Source of the DNA: Patiria pectinifera
Taxonomy: Eukaryota; Echinodermata; Asteroidea; Valvatida; Asterinidae
Direction of reading: 5' to 3'
Assembly (NCBI GenBank): GCA_029964075.1
Contig: CM057135.1
Coordinates: 12,922,863-12,986,862, forward strand
DNA: 64,000 nt
Shown here piece by piece: positions 23,807-35,100 of this stretch. Position numbers and translations under genes: made by a program. The notes under the pieces were generated by a model. That model did not search any database. It saw only the letters and a program-made list of their open reading frames with translations, and was not told where the DNA came from. Positions within the stretch are counted from its first letter, which is position 1; every line of letters begins with the position of its first letter.

Positions 23807-23822
23807 GGCTCTGAAAAGAGCC
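23807..23822 (-). terminator. Histone 3' stem-loop (H4)
   Basis: Minus-sense GGCTCTTTTCAGAGCC consensus, 27 bases after the H4 stop, with a TTCAAAAAAGAGAT element at about 23785-23797. Confidence 0.95.
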
Positions 23823-23849
23823 GTTCGGTTTGATATTTGGATATGGTGT

Positions 23850-24173
<324 letters not shown>

Positions 24174-24217
24174 TCAGTCGGTTGTAGATGTCGCTCAGTC
24201 GCTTCCCCGGCGAGGCA

Positions 24218-24226
24218 ACTTATAGG
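24218..24226 (-). promoter_or_regulatory. H4 TATA-like box
   Basis: Minus-sense CCTATAAGT about 60 bases upstream of the H4 ATG. Confidence 0.55.
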
Positions 24227-24448
24227 ACATGCGCGGACGCGATATGAGCATGCGAAGCCATCAACTGTTACGGCGCCCTCTGGCGACCAATCGTGGCAGG
24301 AGCACTAATCCTGGGAAACAAAAAAATCAGAAGCAAAACAAGGGGAAAAAGGGATAACAAATAAGAAAAGGAAGAAGATGCCTAGAAACATATTGCAACG
24401 AGACTCAAACAATAAATGTATAACCAGTCACAGAGGGGTCGTGGCCAA

Positions 24449-24450
<2 letters not shown>

Positions 24451-24482
<32 letters not shown>
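24451..24482. repeat. Poly-T tract
   Basis: About 32 consecutive T between the H4 promoter and the U2 3' part. In minus sense it is poly-A, possibly a retroposition scar. Confidence 0.8.
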
Positions 24483-24486
<4 letters not shown>

Positions 24487-24668
24487 CTTGAACGGAAATC
24501 AATGGAAACACCAACATCATAATTTAACAAGACTTTATACACTTATTAATATTTACCGTAATTCAATGTGAAAGCCCTGTCACCAAAACGTCAAAAGAAA
24601 ACGAATTTTTAACGACGGGGCACCGTAGTCAGAACCTGTTTTTGTATTAATTGATGTTCCCCGAAGGG

Positions 24669-24823
24669 AGTGGGCCGAATCCCGGATGTACTGCTATACC
24701 GGGCCAACCCGTGGCCGGGACGAGGCAAGCCTCTATTCCACGGCCCAAATCCAAAAACCAGTTTAATATACTGGCTGTTCAATGAACAGCATTTCAGATA
24801 TTAAGCTGAAAAGAACAGATACT
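24669..24823 (-). ncRNA. U2 snRNA, 3' part (interrupted)
   Basis: Minus strand from AGTATCTGTTCTTTTCAG through the stem IIa region (CTTAATATCTGAAA), a perfect IIb-type hairpin (CTGTTC..GAACAG), an Sm-type site in GGTTTTTGG, and a stem III/IV region (GGAATAG, CTTGCCTC, then GGTATAGCAGTAC). Order and spacing follow U2. The helices are preserved although the sequence is diverged, so the array unit may once have been functional. It starts exactly where the LINE 3' end stops. The first 18 bases (24806-24823) are the target-site duplication. Confidence 0.85.
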
Positions 24824-25914
24824 GTTTTTTGATTTGGGACAAAGAAGGTCCCGGGCAGGTCGACTTACCAAAGCGCCGAAGTACAGTGTGCTGGGGTTTC
24901 GAGCCCCCCTGCCCTAAACCAGAAAAATAACACTAACACCAAAAAGGACAAACACCTGAGAACAGAAAAGTCACCGGACGACGAAAATGTCACAAACGAC
25001 AAAAAAAAGTCCCAATCTGATATCAAGAATCTCTAAAAAGGATACATAGATTACAGTGATAAAAAGACTAGCAGTTAAAAAGCCAAAAATGCATTACAAA
25101 CAAGTATTTTAAAACTTTAAAAACATGAAGTTAACCTTAAATCGATAATGTTTATCGAGGAAAAAATCACCGCTAAAGTACCTCATCATGCCAGAAAAAA
25201 TACTAGTTCCAAGAAAAATCCCCCCCCTCCCACCCCCGAGAAAAGTTTCCTGGGAGCGGGAAAAGAAGATTCCTCCCGAAAAAAGCACTGATTCCACATA
25301 CCGAGAAATCAAGAAAAATACCTCAGCAGTGAGTTTACTGAAGACGAGGATGTCAACAGCAAAAAATTGTTTTTCGGGGAAGTCCCGCTGCAAAAGAAGA
25401 AAACCAGTTAGACAAAACACGCAAAACAGAAGCTGAAAAAGGGCCGGATGAAAAAAGTTCGTCGCGTCCCCTCCAAACCGGTTATGCTAGCCATCACCGC
25501 ACCTGCCCGCCCCGACGAACAGGCATCACAATTGCAACACCCGCCCACCGGCACGGAACAGGCCCAATGGCGCGACTCGCCCGCCAGTAAGGAAAAAACC
25601 TGACGAACCTTGAATAAAGAAAAAGCAAAGCAAAAGCAGACAAAGAGGCGGATGAAGAAAAAACAAAACAACGGCAATAAACAAAAAAGGATACTAAGTC
25701 CGTCTCCCAAACCTCAGTATGGGGATACGCCTGTCCCGCTGCAGGAGACCCGCAGCATCGGTGATGTCTCGATCTTTCCAGGGGACAGGCGCCTCTACTC
25801 CTTAACCTGAAAAAAGGGGGAAAAAACACTAAAATTAACCCTGACAGACTTAGCATCAAACTACACTAACTTACTTGAATATCTTGGGGGGGAATAAAGC
25901 CGTTGTGGGCAAGT
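24824..25914 (-). other. LINE 3' untranslated region
   Basis: From the ORF2 stop to the U2 junction. It contains minus-sense hairpins with arms GCCTGTCCC/GGGACAGGC (about 25720-25790) and GGGCAGG/CCTGCCC (about 24852-24916), and ends with a GGGAC/GTCCC hairpin and AAATCAAAAAAC at 24824. 3' structures of this kind can be recognised by the LINE reverse transcriptase. Confidence 0.65.
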
Positions 25915-26304
25915 CTAGAAATTGATGAGAACGCGGTCGTCTCTGATAGAAACAACAGAGCCACCGACGTTCCACAAAAGAAAAAACTTGTTTCGATCTA
26001 AACGCAAGAAATCCGCCTCTATGCGCTTATGAAGGAAAGACTTAGTAGAACGGAGAACGGTCAGACGGTCAACATAGTTGCCGTCGAACAAGGCTTGGCA
26101 GCGGGACTTCCAAATCTGCCACTTCAGAACAGAGATCAGAAACCAGACGAAGCGGTGATTCTTATTTGTGGGGTTAAAACCCTCTGCGAAAAATACCACT
26201 GCTGGGGAGATGTAAAAAGTGGGCCCGCAAACACGTACACCCATGTACGTGGCCCAATCCCACAGCACGGTAAGAAAGGAACAATCCCATAGCAAATGCA
26301 AGAG
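25915..26304 (-). pseudogene. LINE ORF2, C-terminal part
   Basis: The minus frame starts LLHLLWDCSFLTVLWDW and continues with a Trp-rich C-terminal domain typical of Tx1/L1 ORF2 after the CPRPNC zinc-type motif. It is separated from the rest of ORF2 by the foldback element. Removing that element and one copy of the 6-bp duplication restores the frame to NNNESL at 28775. It ends with a stop at 25915. Confidence 0.8.
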
Positions 26305-26946
26305 GGTCATTCCATGTCAGACCAACGCACTTTTTTACCTCATGTTTTCCGATTTTGATAAAAATTGCTGTGCTTGTAGGTCCTTATGAGCAATGAATAC
26401 ACACCAATTTTTAGCCCGATCCAACCTATTATGTGGTCAGGGCAGAAGCCACAAAAAATGGCATTTTTAGAGTAAATTACCACCCTTTTGGTATAAATAT
26501 GTCAAAACTATGGCAATTTTCATCGAATATATGTGAATTTGGTATTAAAAAAATGAGGATTGCATGCTCAAAGCACTTCTTTTGTCAAAATTAAGTTTTG
26601 TGAAAAGTAGGTCACGTGACCTTTAATATGCTATCGTGACCTTTGACCCATTTTTTGTAATAATGTATCATTCCAAAAATCAACGAAATAAAAATAACTT
26701 GCTAGAGCATGTCTTCCTCTATCAGAATCTACTAAAAATCAGTCGGGGTCTTCAAAATTTACAACTTTATGACTAATTTTGTACAGTTGGTAGGTTACAA
26801 ATGAGTCAATTTATAGACTTTACATAAGAAATACACCAACACAACTTACTATCTGTTTCTAAAGTTTCTAAAATATATCTTGGTTTGTGAATTTCTCATT
26901 CTGAGGGCTGATGAGGTGTAACCAGGCTCATAGTGTAAATTATCAG

Positions 26947-27117
26947 CAGTGGCGCACCCAGGATTTGGCTTTTGGTGGGGGGGGGGGTTCATAAATCGTT
27001 TTTTGTTCAAATTTCTGTAAAAGATTGGACCAACAAAACTAACCGAAAATCAAACAAACAAATTGACAATGTTGGGGGTGGGTTCAAGCCCTCCCCCCCC
27101 CCTCCTGGGTGCCACTG
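26947..27117 (+). mobile_element. CAGTGGCG MITE, left copy
   Basis: Inverted ends CAGTGGCGCACCCAGGAT and its complement, about 171 bp, with G/C runs. The ends are hAT-like. Confidence 0.75.
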
Positions 27118-27948
27118 ATAATTAGTTATCCCACGAGCGCGCTTGGAATATGAAATAATGCAATGCTGCCGTGACCCATATATATGCCACTCGATGCACT
27201 ACATAATTCCGTGTTCCACGTGTAACCAATTTATCTTCAAGCAAACTTGATATCAAATGCGTACACGCGGTGAAGATGTACGTGCATACATGTAGTGTAT
27301 TGGTCCGTTCAGAAGGAAATAACACAACATGCATGTATGTACACGTACATTTTTAATATCTGGGGTGCAATATAGCTGTGCAGTATTATATAAAATCACA
27401 CAGTTGTTGCTATAGATGGACTAATCAGGGTCTAGGATTCAAGTTTGCTTGAAGATAATACTTAATATTACAATCAAAGTTACCTTACTCATTCATCACT
27501 GTGCTTCTTAAAATTTAATGACTCTCACAGACTTGGCATTTTGTTCCTTTGAGATAAATTTTACCTGGACGTGAGTCCGCTGTAATGGGTGAAGGTTACT
27601 GTTAGTGGTTAGCACACTTCCGAGTCCAGATATTCTGATTAGACAGTTTCTTTGGAATCAGAAGGTAGAATTTTGTTTTTCCTGGCTTTGTACTTAATAC
27701 AAAAAAATCTAGATAAATTTTAGGAACTTACGAAACAGAATAGTAAGTTGTGTTGGTGTATTTCTTATGTAAAGTCTATCAATTGACTCATTTGTAACCT
27801 ACCAACTGTACAAAAATAGTCAAAGTTGTAAATTTTGAAGACCCCAATTGATTTTTAGTAGATTCTGATCGAGGAAGACATGCTCTAGCAAGTTATTTTC
27901 ATTTCGTTGATTTTCGGAATGATACATTATTACAAACATTGTAATTAT

Positions 27949-28125
27949 CAGTGGCACCCAGGATGGGGGGGGGGGGGGCTTGAACCCACCCCCAACACTG
28001 TCAATTTGTTTGTTTGATTTTAGGCTAGTTTTGTTGGTCCAATCTTTTACAGAAATTTGAACAAAAATCGATTTATGACACCCCCCTCCCCCCCCACCAA
28101 AAGCCAAATCCTGGGTGCGCCACTG
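27949..28125 (-). mobile_element. CAGTGGCG MITE, right copy
   Basis: Same element as 26947-27117, inverted, at the matching place in the other arm. The arms were therefore duplicated after the MITE inserted, or were homogenised later. Confidence 0.75.
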
Positions 28126-28768
28126 CTGATAATTTACACTATGAGTCTGGTTAGACCTCATCAGCCCTCAGAATGAGAAATTCACAAACCAAGATATATT
28201 TAAGAAACTTTAGAAACAGAAAAGTAAGTTGTGTTGGTGTATTTCTTATGTAAAGTCTATAAATTGACTCATTTGTAACCCACCAACTGTACAAAATTAG
28301 TCATAAAGTTGTAAATTTTGAAGACCCCAACTGATTTTTAGTAGATTCTGATAGAAGAAGGCATGCTCTAGCAAGTTATTTTTATTTCGTTTATTTTTGA
28401 AATGATACATTATTACAAAAATTGGGTCAAAGGTCACGATAGCATATTAAAGGTCACGTGACCTACTTTTCACAAAATTTAATTTTGACAAAAGAAGTGA
28501 TTTGAGCATGCAATCCTCATTATTTTAATACCAAATGCACATATATTCGATGAAAATTGCAATAGTTTTGCCATATTTATACCAAAAGGGTGGTATTTTA
28601 CTCTAAAAATGCCATTTTTTGTGGCTTCTGCCCTGACCACATGGTAGGTCGGATCGGGCTAAAAATTGGTGTGTATTCATTGCTCATTAGGACCTACAAG
28701 CACAGCAATTTTTATTAAAATCGGAAGACATGAGGTAAAAAAGTGCGTTGGTCTGACATGGAATAACC

Positions 28769-31700
28769 CAAGAGTGACTCGTTATTGTTACAATTAGGCC
28801 GAGGGCACTTACCAATGCCCCACGAACAAAGGCGCTGGGCCGTCTTCACAGCGCTCCAAACAATGCGCCAGTTTAAGTCCCGCAGGAAGTGATCTAAAGA
28901 GTTATTTACAATGAATGAACAATGCAGGACGGCAAAATTGATGTCTGTGCGCGGAAGCGCCGCAGCCACCTGATTTAAAAACACATTGTAAAGGTCATTT
29001 ACAGTGACGGTGTTCCAGTTGATAGACAGTACATCAGGGAGAGAAAGGATGAGATTACAGAACGTGACATAGATGCGAGGGACCGTCGAGGAGTGTGGAC
29101 GGCTATTAGAGAAGAGACCAGTCGGAAGGAAGTTACGAAGAGAAATGGAACACCAGAACAGAGCTAAAAAACTCCAAGGCGGAGCTGCAGGACTACAAAG
29201 CGAGCTGAAACCCTTAATAAAAAGAGCATCAGCTTTAAATCTTATGTTAAAAACACCGAGACCACCGCTGTCAACAGACTGACAAACAGTGGACCGGCGT
29301 ACCAGTTCTGTCTTACCGGACCATAGAAAAGAAAAGATGATCTTGTTGATCTTCTTCTCCACAGTGACCGGCAGTGGGTAGACAGGAGCTACATACAAGA
29401 GGTAAGATAAAAGGACTGTATTAATTACAGTCACTTTGCCAATTAATGACAAATGGCGTTTATTCCAGTTTTCTACTGAAGACTGGAGTTTTACCAGGCG
29501 GTCTTCCCAATTCCTGACGGCCATGTCTCCTTTGCCGACCAAGAAGCCATTAATTTTAATGGGGTCTGTTGTCCAAGAAATGGGGTAAAGATCCCCGAGT
29601 TGCTCTTGCCATTCACCTAAAACAAACCCTTGACATTTGGTGACGTTAAGTCTAGAGCCGCTTGCACCTTGAAACAAGCCTATAATGCTAAAAAGTCTAT
29701 GAAGCGAGGAAATATTGCGAACAATACAAGTTGTATCGTCCGCATATTGTAAGATCTTACACTGCAAGTTGTGACTTCCAGGGATAAAAATACCTTGGAT
29801 GCCCCTATCGTTACGGACAGCCGCAGCGAAGGGTTCGATGAAAATGACATAAAGAAGAGGAGACAGGGGACAGCCCTGTCTAACACCTTTCTGTAAAGAA
29901 AAAGACTCAGAAAGAAAACCGTTAGCAAGAACTTGGCTGAAAATGTCAGTGTATAATATTTTGAGCCACCTGATGAAATTAGGCCCAAAACCAAACTTAT
30001 GAAGAACTTGGTGAAGAAAAGACCAGTTTACACGGTCGAAAGCTTTTTGCTGGTCAAGAGAAAAAAAAAGTGAATTTAATTTCCTCTCGTCTGCGTAAAA
30101 AACAAGGTCTCGTAAAAGCCGGGTATTATCGTGAATGGAGCGCCCTTTGACCCCGCAGGTCTGAAAAGGGCTAATGATAGAAGATAGAACTGAAGAAAGA
30201 CGGTTACAAAGGGATTTAGCTAGAATTTTATAATCCACATTGAGCAGAGAAATAGGCCTTTTGTTTTTAGGCAAGGCAGGATCACCTGACTTGTCCAAGA
30301 GGGTGATAATGCCGGTTCTCTGTGAATTATCCAAAATCTGTAAATCAAAAGAAGTGTTGAAAACACTAAGCAAATCTGGACCAATGAGGTCCCAAAAGGT
30401 GAAATAAAAATCTTTAGGCAAACCGTCGCTGCCGGGGGATTTGCCGTTCTGCATACCCCGCACAGCAGCGTCGAGTTCACTAGACAAAAGAGGAACTTCA
30501 AGATTATTAATATTCTCTTCGGAAAGAGTATCAGAGATCTGATCTAAAAAGAAGGATTGGAAACTGTCAACAGTTTCATCCCTCGAGAACAAAGAGGCAT
30601 AAAAATCTGTTATAAATATCTACAATTTCTAAGGGTGAAGAAGAGACAGTCCCGTCAGGGCGCTTAACTGAAGAAATAGAAGAAGCTTTTTTTATGATTA
30701 AATTCTGTCTTGAAGAACTGGCTGGAAGGGTGCTCTCCCTCATTCAGACGATGGATGCGGGATCTCAACCTCGCTCCTTCGGCTAAAAAATCATCTAATT
30801 CAGAAAGAGAAAGTTTAACTTGGTTATATTCAGCAAGAAGGTTCTCATCCTTGCTCCCTTGGTTAAGAAGGGAAGTGAGCCTCTCAAGAGAAGAAAGAAG
30901 ACGATCTTTCTCCTTTTTTCTGGTCTGAGAAAGACGGCAGGAGTGGGCTATAATTAAGTGTTTGCTACGAAGCTTCACGTCCTCCCACCAATCCAACTCA
31001 TTATCAAAACCTTCTTTGAGCGTTCGCCACCCTAAATAGGCTGTCTTAAAAACTTCTTGAAAAGTCACATCAGTTAAAATGGAAGTATTACATTTCCAAT
31101 ATCCTCTTCCTCTCCTAGGAAGAGAGGAAGGGTTAAAGTTAAAAACAACACCATCATGGTCTGAGAAGTAGACAGGCACATGCGTTATGGTAATAAACTT
31201 CAAGGAATTAGTAATATAAAATCGGTCCAGCCGACTACGAATGGTATTTAAGGCATTTCTCCAAGTAAAATATCTATCATCAGGATAGGTGGTCCTCCAA
31301 GGGTCTATCAGGTTAAAATCGCCACACATGGAGCGAAGTTCCTGGTGACCGATGTCGCAGGTGACAGGAGATGTACCTATTCTGTCCAAGGCGGAATTAA
31401 GAACACAATTAAAATCACCCGCTAAGATAAATGGATAATTCCCAGTAAAGTACTGGGAAAGATTATTGAAAAAATTCTTTTTATGAAGGGGGTCATTAGG
31501 AGCATAGACTGAAATCAGTCTAAAGCCACCACCTGACCCATCTAAAAAACAGCTAGCAATTCTTCCTTGCAGATCACATTTAAAATCTGACAGTTTAAAA
31601 GAAGAACGTGGATTTAAAGAATGGCAGTGCCACAAGAAGAAGAAATACCGTAACTGGCTAAAAAGTCCCCTTTCCACTCCGATTTCCAGAGTTGCAGGTC

Positions 31701-31862
31701 TACGGGGCCAGTTATGTGGCACTCCTGCAAAAAACAAACGTCATAATTAAGACAAAGGTGAAAAACTTGCTGGCGTTTGTGAAAATCACGCATGCCATTT
31801 ACATTAAGGGTAAAAATAGTAATCATTAGGTTAAAAAGGAAGAATGCCTGGAGAAATGCCAT
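28769..31862 (-). pseudogene. Tx1-type LINE ORF2 (endonuclease-RT)
   Basis: Starts 17 bases after the ORF1 stop. Endonuclease (31826-30990): TLNVNGMRD, then a first frameshift near 31617, LAGDFNCVL, and SDHDGVVF, the APE-type nuclease motifs. Reverse transcriptase (about 30480-29600): LLNVDYKILAK, SLDQQKAFDRV, KGVRQGCPLSP and the catalytic YADDTT. A zinc-type CPRPNC lies near 28790. Frameshifts near 31617, 30690 and 30600 and the foldback insertion make it non-functional. It cleaved target DNA and copied element RNA in the nucleus; the endonuclease accounts for the U2 specificity. Confidence 0.88.
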
Positions 31863-31878
31863 TAATTAAGAGAAAAAT

Positions 31879-33058
31879 TTAAATGAATTCCTTGAAGAAA
31901 TCCGCCTGTTTCAAGATGGCGTCAGCAGCGTGTCTCCGGCAAATGTGCCGGCTCCACCTGCTTGACGTATATGCTATGAACTGGCACCAGGGACACTTAA
32001 GTTGGGTAAGTGTGGTGTCCTTGTGCACCAATGAGACATGTCGGACTAGGCCCGACCATGCAGGACAGGTAAAAGAACAGGACAAAACTTTACATCTTGC
32101 TGGCTTGCTGATTCCAGGGAGATTCAGCGAGCTAATATGTTTTGCACACTTTTCTGTCTTCACAGGGTCCACTCCATCGACTTCGTTGGCGGCAGAATCG
32201 CCCTCGGACTCGAGATCCGACGAGTCAGATGACGAGCCAGAGGAGGAGGAGGAGGAGGAGGAGGAGGAGGAGGAGGAGGAGGAGGAGGAGGAGGAGGAGG
32301 AGGAGGAGGAGGAGGAGGAGGAGGAGGAGGAGGAGGAGGAGGGAGGAGGAGGAGGAGGAGGAGGAGGAGGAGGAGGAGGAGGAGGAGGAGGAGGAGGAGG
32401 AGGAGGAGGAGGAGGAGGAGGAGGAGGAGGAGGAGGAGGAGGAGGAGGAGGAGGAGGAGGAGGAGGAGGAGGAGGAGGAGGAGGAGGAGGAGGAGGAGGA
32501 GGAGGAGGAGGAGGAGGAGGAGGAGGAGGAGGAGGAGGAGGAGGAGGAGGAGGAGGAGGAGGGAGGAGGAGGAGGAGGAGGAGGAGGAGGAGGAGGAGGA
32601 GGAGGAGGAGGAGGAGGAGGAGGAGGAGGAGGAGGAGGAGGAGGAGGAGGAGGAGGAGGAGGAGGAGGAGGAGGAGGAGGAGGAGGAGGAGGAGGAGGAG
32701 GAGGAGGAGGAGGAGGAGGAGGAGGAGGAGGAGGAGGAGGAGGAGGAGGAGGAGGAGGAGGAGGAGGAGGAGGAGGAGGAGGAGGAGGAGGGAGGAGGAG
32801 GAGGAGGAGGAGGAGGAGGAGGAGGAGGAGGAGGAGGAGGAGGAGGAGGAGGAGGAGGAGGAGGAGGGAGGAGGAGGAGGAGGAGGAGGAGGAGGAGGAG
32901 GAGGAGGAGGAGGAGGAGGAGGAGGAGGAGGAGGAGGAGGAGGAGGAGGAGGAGGAGGAGGAGGAGGAGGAGGAGGAGGAGGAGGAGGAGGAGGAGGAGG
33001 AGGAGGAGGAGGAGGAGGAGGAAGAAGAAGAACCAGAAGAAGATACTGCTTTTTTGAC
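31879..33058 (-). pseudogene. LINE ORF1, 3' part with poly-Ser tract
   Basis: Minus frame from KKAVSSSGSS at 33058 through a huge (TCC)n serine tract (33021-32240), then SSSDSSDLESEGDSAANEV and a C-terminal domain with two Cys/His fingers (CSFTCPAWSGLVRHVSLVH and CPWCQFIAYTSSRWSRHICRRH). It ends at 31879. It continues the 5' part at 17261 in the same phase. Non-triplet interruptions of the repeat (GGGA steps) switch frames within the tract. Confidence 0.8.
32240..33021. repeat. (GGA)n microsatellite, ~780 bp
   Basis: Nearly pure GGA repeat with a few GGGA phase slips (near 32340, 32560, 32790 and 32866). It lies inside LINE ORF1, where it encodes serine on the minus strand. All six frames are open because of the repeat; the Gly/Arg/Glu frames on the plus strand are not genes. 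Confidence 0.97.
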
Positions 33059-33442
33059 CAGGCGCGGTTCTAGAACCAATATTTTTGGGGGGGGGGCCTA
33101 GCACGGTGGATCCAGAATTTTTCCAGGGAGGCGTGCTGAAATGTTGACCGGTTATTTTTTCCAGACACTTAGGCCTCCGAAAATCAATAGGGGGGGGGGG
33201 CTCATGCCATATTTTCAATGGGGAGCGCCAATAAAATCCTAAAATCAATCACACTATATTAACTAATGCACCCTTGTCACGGCTATTTCTTCTTTAGGGG
33301 GAGACCGTTCGCATGTACATCACAATCCTTCTTTTTGCTAATGCATTTTTTTTTTACGGAATTTATTTTGGGGGGCCTAGACAAAATTTTGGGGGGGCTA
33401 CAGCCCCCCCCCAGCCCCCCCCCCCACGTTGAACCGCGCCTG
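33059..33442 (+). mobile_element. CAGGCGCGG MITE, copy 2
   Basis: 384 bp, near-identical to 16871-17260 and in the same orientation. Left flank: LINE ORF1 coding sequence. Right flank: Gmr1-like coding sequence (GATCCAGACGAAAACTGG reads DPDENW). The flanks do not match each other, but each pairs with the opposite flank of copy 1. Confidence 0.85.
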
Positions 33443-34310
33443 CCACAGATCCAGACGAAAACTGGTCTCCTAAAAAAAAAAAACCTTGTCCTTACCTTAG
33501 ATTACCTGTCCAAACCAGAGCTCAGAAGGCTGCTGATGAGAAACCTCCTAAGAAGTCATTGAAGGTGCCAAGCTGTATTTCTGATGTTGTCACTGCAGAA
33601 GATCTCCAAGCTGCACAAGAGTCAGATCCCACGCTGCAACGATGTAAGGATTTAGCCAAGGAAAGTGAGTTGAGAACGGGTAAAAATGGCCACACATCCC
33701 ACTTTGTAGAGCGCAAGGGGTATTGTACCGGCAGTTTCAGTCACCAGCAGTTGACAATAACAACATATTTTCCCAGGTAGTTGTACCCTCAAAATACAGG
33801 TCTCAAGTCATGAAACTGGCACACGAGTCTCTTTTTGGAGAACATCTCGGATCACAGAAAACTTGCATTAGAGTAACAACCAATTTCTTCTGGCCAGGTA
33901 TCCATTCATCCATCCGTCGCTTCGTCAAGTCTTGTGACATCTGCCAGCGCACCTATCCAAAGGGAAAGGGCAAGAAACTACCACTTGAAAATCATCCTCT
34001 GATAGACACACCATTTCAGCGTATGGCTGTAGATATCGTTGGACCAATTCAACCAGCTACGGACAAGGGTAATAGGTTCGAATTGACAGTTGTTGATTAT
34101 GCTACCCGATACCCAGAAGCAGTTCCCCTCCGTAACATCGAGACTCCCGACAGTGGTCGAAGCATTAGTTAACATCTTTTCTAGGGTTGGAGTACCTAAG
34201 GAAATCCTTAGTGATCAGGGTTCGCAATTCATGTCTGGTCTGATGCGAGAAGCCAGTCGCTTGTTGTCATTGAAACAGCTTACCACTACACCATACCACC
34301 CCGCCTGTAA

Positions 34311-34699
34311 GCGTATTTTTTTTTTCCTAGGAGGGTTAGGGGCAATGTCATGAATAATTCAGTTTTTACTTTGAATCATTGCAAGACTTAGGTTCTCGTT
34401 CTATTTTCCCCTTAATTTAAAATTATCTCAGTGATAAATTTGGAGGAAAAAAATAGCTGATGAAAATGAGCAGCGACGACGTGGATTCGAACCAGGGATC
34501 TTTGTATCCATAGCTCATCTCGCTATTCACTAGGCTACTGTGTGGTAGCTCGACGACAACCGTTCTTTAAAATGCTTTAATGTATCGTAACTAGTTGAGT
34601 AACTAACAACAATGCTGTTGATGTCATTGTCCGTTCTCATGGATAAACATGAATTATTCATGACATTGCCCCTAACCCTCCTAGGAATAAAAATTACGC
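34311..34699. mobile_element. MITE with 9-bp duplication in the integrase
   Basis: Inverted ends of about 50 bp (GCGTATTTTT and AAAATTACGC outermost; both hold CCTAGGAGGGTTAGGGGC). A perfect 9-bp duplication CGCCTGTAA lies at 34302-34310 and 34700-34708. A 9-bp duplication and long inverted ends suggest a Mutator-like element. Confidence 0.85.
34475..34565 (-). tRNA. tRNA-like sequence inside the MITE
   Basis: In minus sense, a B box GGTTCGAATCC preceded by an A-box-like GTAGCCTAGTGAATAGCG. The cloverleaf is imperfect, so it is likely a captured tRNA relic. Confidence 0.35.
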
Positions 34700-34963
34700 C
34701 GCCTGTAATGGCCTTGTGGAAAGGTTTAATGGCACGCTCCGACAGATGCTTAGGAAGATGAGCACCGAGAGACCGAAGGACTGGAGTAGAAGGATAGGGA
34801 GGGTGCCAGACTTTACCCCGCCCATTATCCCCCTTCTCAAATGATCCCCACCCCCTCCCCCTCTCTGCCCCCTCCCAATGACACCCTCCTCCCAATGATC
34901 CTCCCCAAAATAGATCCCCCTTCCCCAAATATATCTCTTCTCTCTCCGAGTTGTTATATTATA

Positions 34964-35030
34964 AGTGGGGGGTACGGCGACAAACCCCATATCTCCCTCT
35001 GTCTAGGCACCAGACCAGGCTCTTACTATC
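34964..35030 (+). repeat. Element copy 1, left inverted end
   Basis: AGTGGGGGGTACGGCGACAA (34964 on) and GTCTAGGCACCAGACCAGG (35001 on) recur inverted at 46360-46377 and 46157-46185. The spacing differs, so one end has been rearranged. No target duplication was recognised. Confidence 0.65.
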
Positions 35031-35100
35031 TCTTTATTAAAGGGATAGAGAGGTTTTTATGATTAAAAACTTTATTTAAAAAAATTATCATTTTTAATAA

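Larger units (their letters stand above)
26305..28768. mobile_element. 2.46-kb foldback DNA transposon
   Basis: Ends GGTCATTCCATGTCAGACC and its inverted counterpart (one mismatch) are flanked by the 6-bp duplication CAAGAG (26299-26304 and 28769-28774). Each arm extends about 800 bp and includes an inserted hAT-type MITE in mirror position. The centre (27118-27948) carries a further partial copy of arm sequence (about 27747-27945). There is no transposase ORF. The superfamily is not clear; the 6-bp duplication excludes Tc1, hAT and PIF. Confidence 0.85.
33443..34795 (+). pseudogene. Gmr1-like LTR element, integrase half
   Basis: The linker (DPDENW; then VPSCISDVVTAEDLQAAQE) leads into an integrase: HHCC zinc domain with H..H in LAHESLFGEHLG and CDICQRTYPKGK, core D in MAVDIVGPI, second D in LSDQGSQF, and the glutamate block GLVERFNG after the MITE at 34311-34699. 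The protease half is at 15.6-16.9 kb. Frameshifts near 33770 and 34150 break the frame. The sequence stops at about 34795 in DWSR; RT/RNase H, expected next in Gmr1 order, are absent. Confidence 0.8.

Noticed and set aside
24852-24916. tRNA gene, because GGGCAGG pairs with CCTGCCC and a T-arm-like hairpin is next to it
   Set aside because: No A box or D arm. It lies in the LINE 3' untranslated region, so it is better read as an element hairpin.
26305-28768. Polinton identity for the foldback element, because of its 6-bp duplication and long inverted arms
   Set aside because: It has no Polinton genes and its ends do not resemble Polinton termini, so it is left unclassified.
31883-33101. Long plus-strand ORFs of Glu, Gly and Arg runs
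   Set aside because: They are produced by the (GGA)n repeat, which is open in all frames. The coding sense is the minus-strand LINE ORF1.
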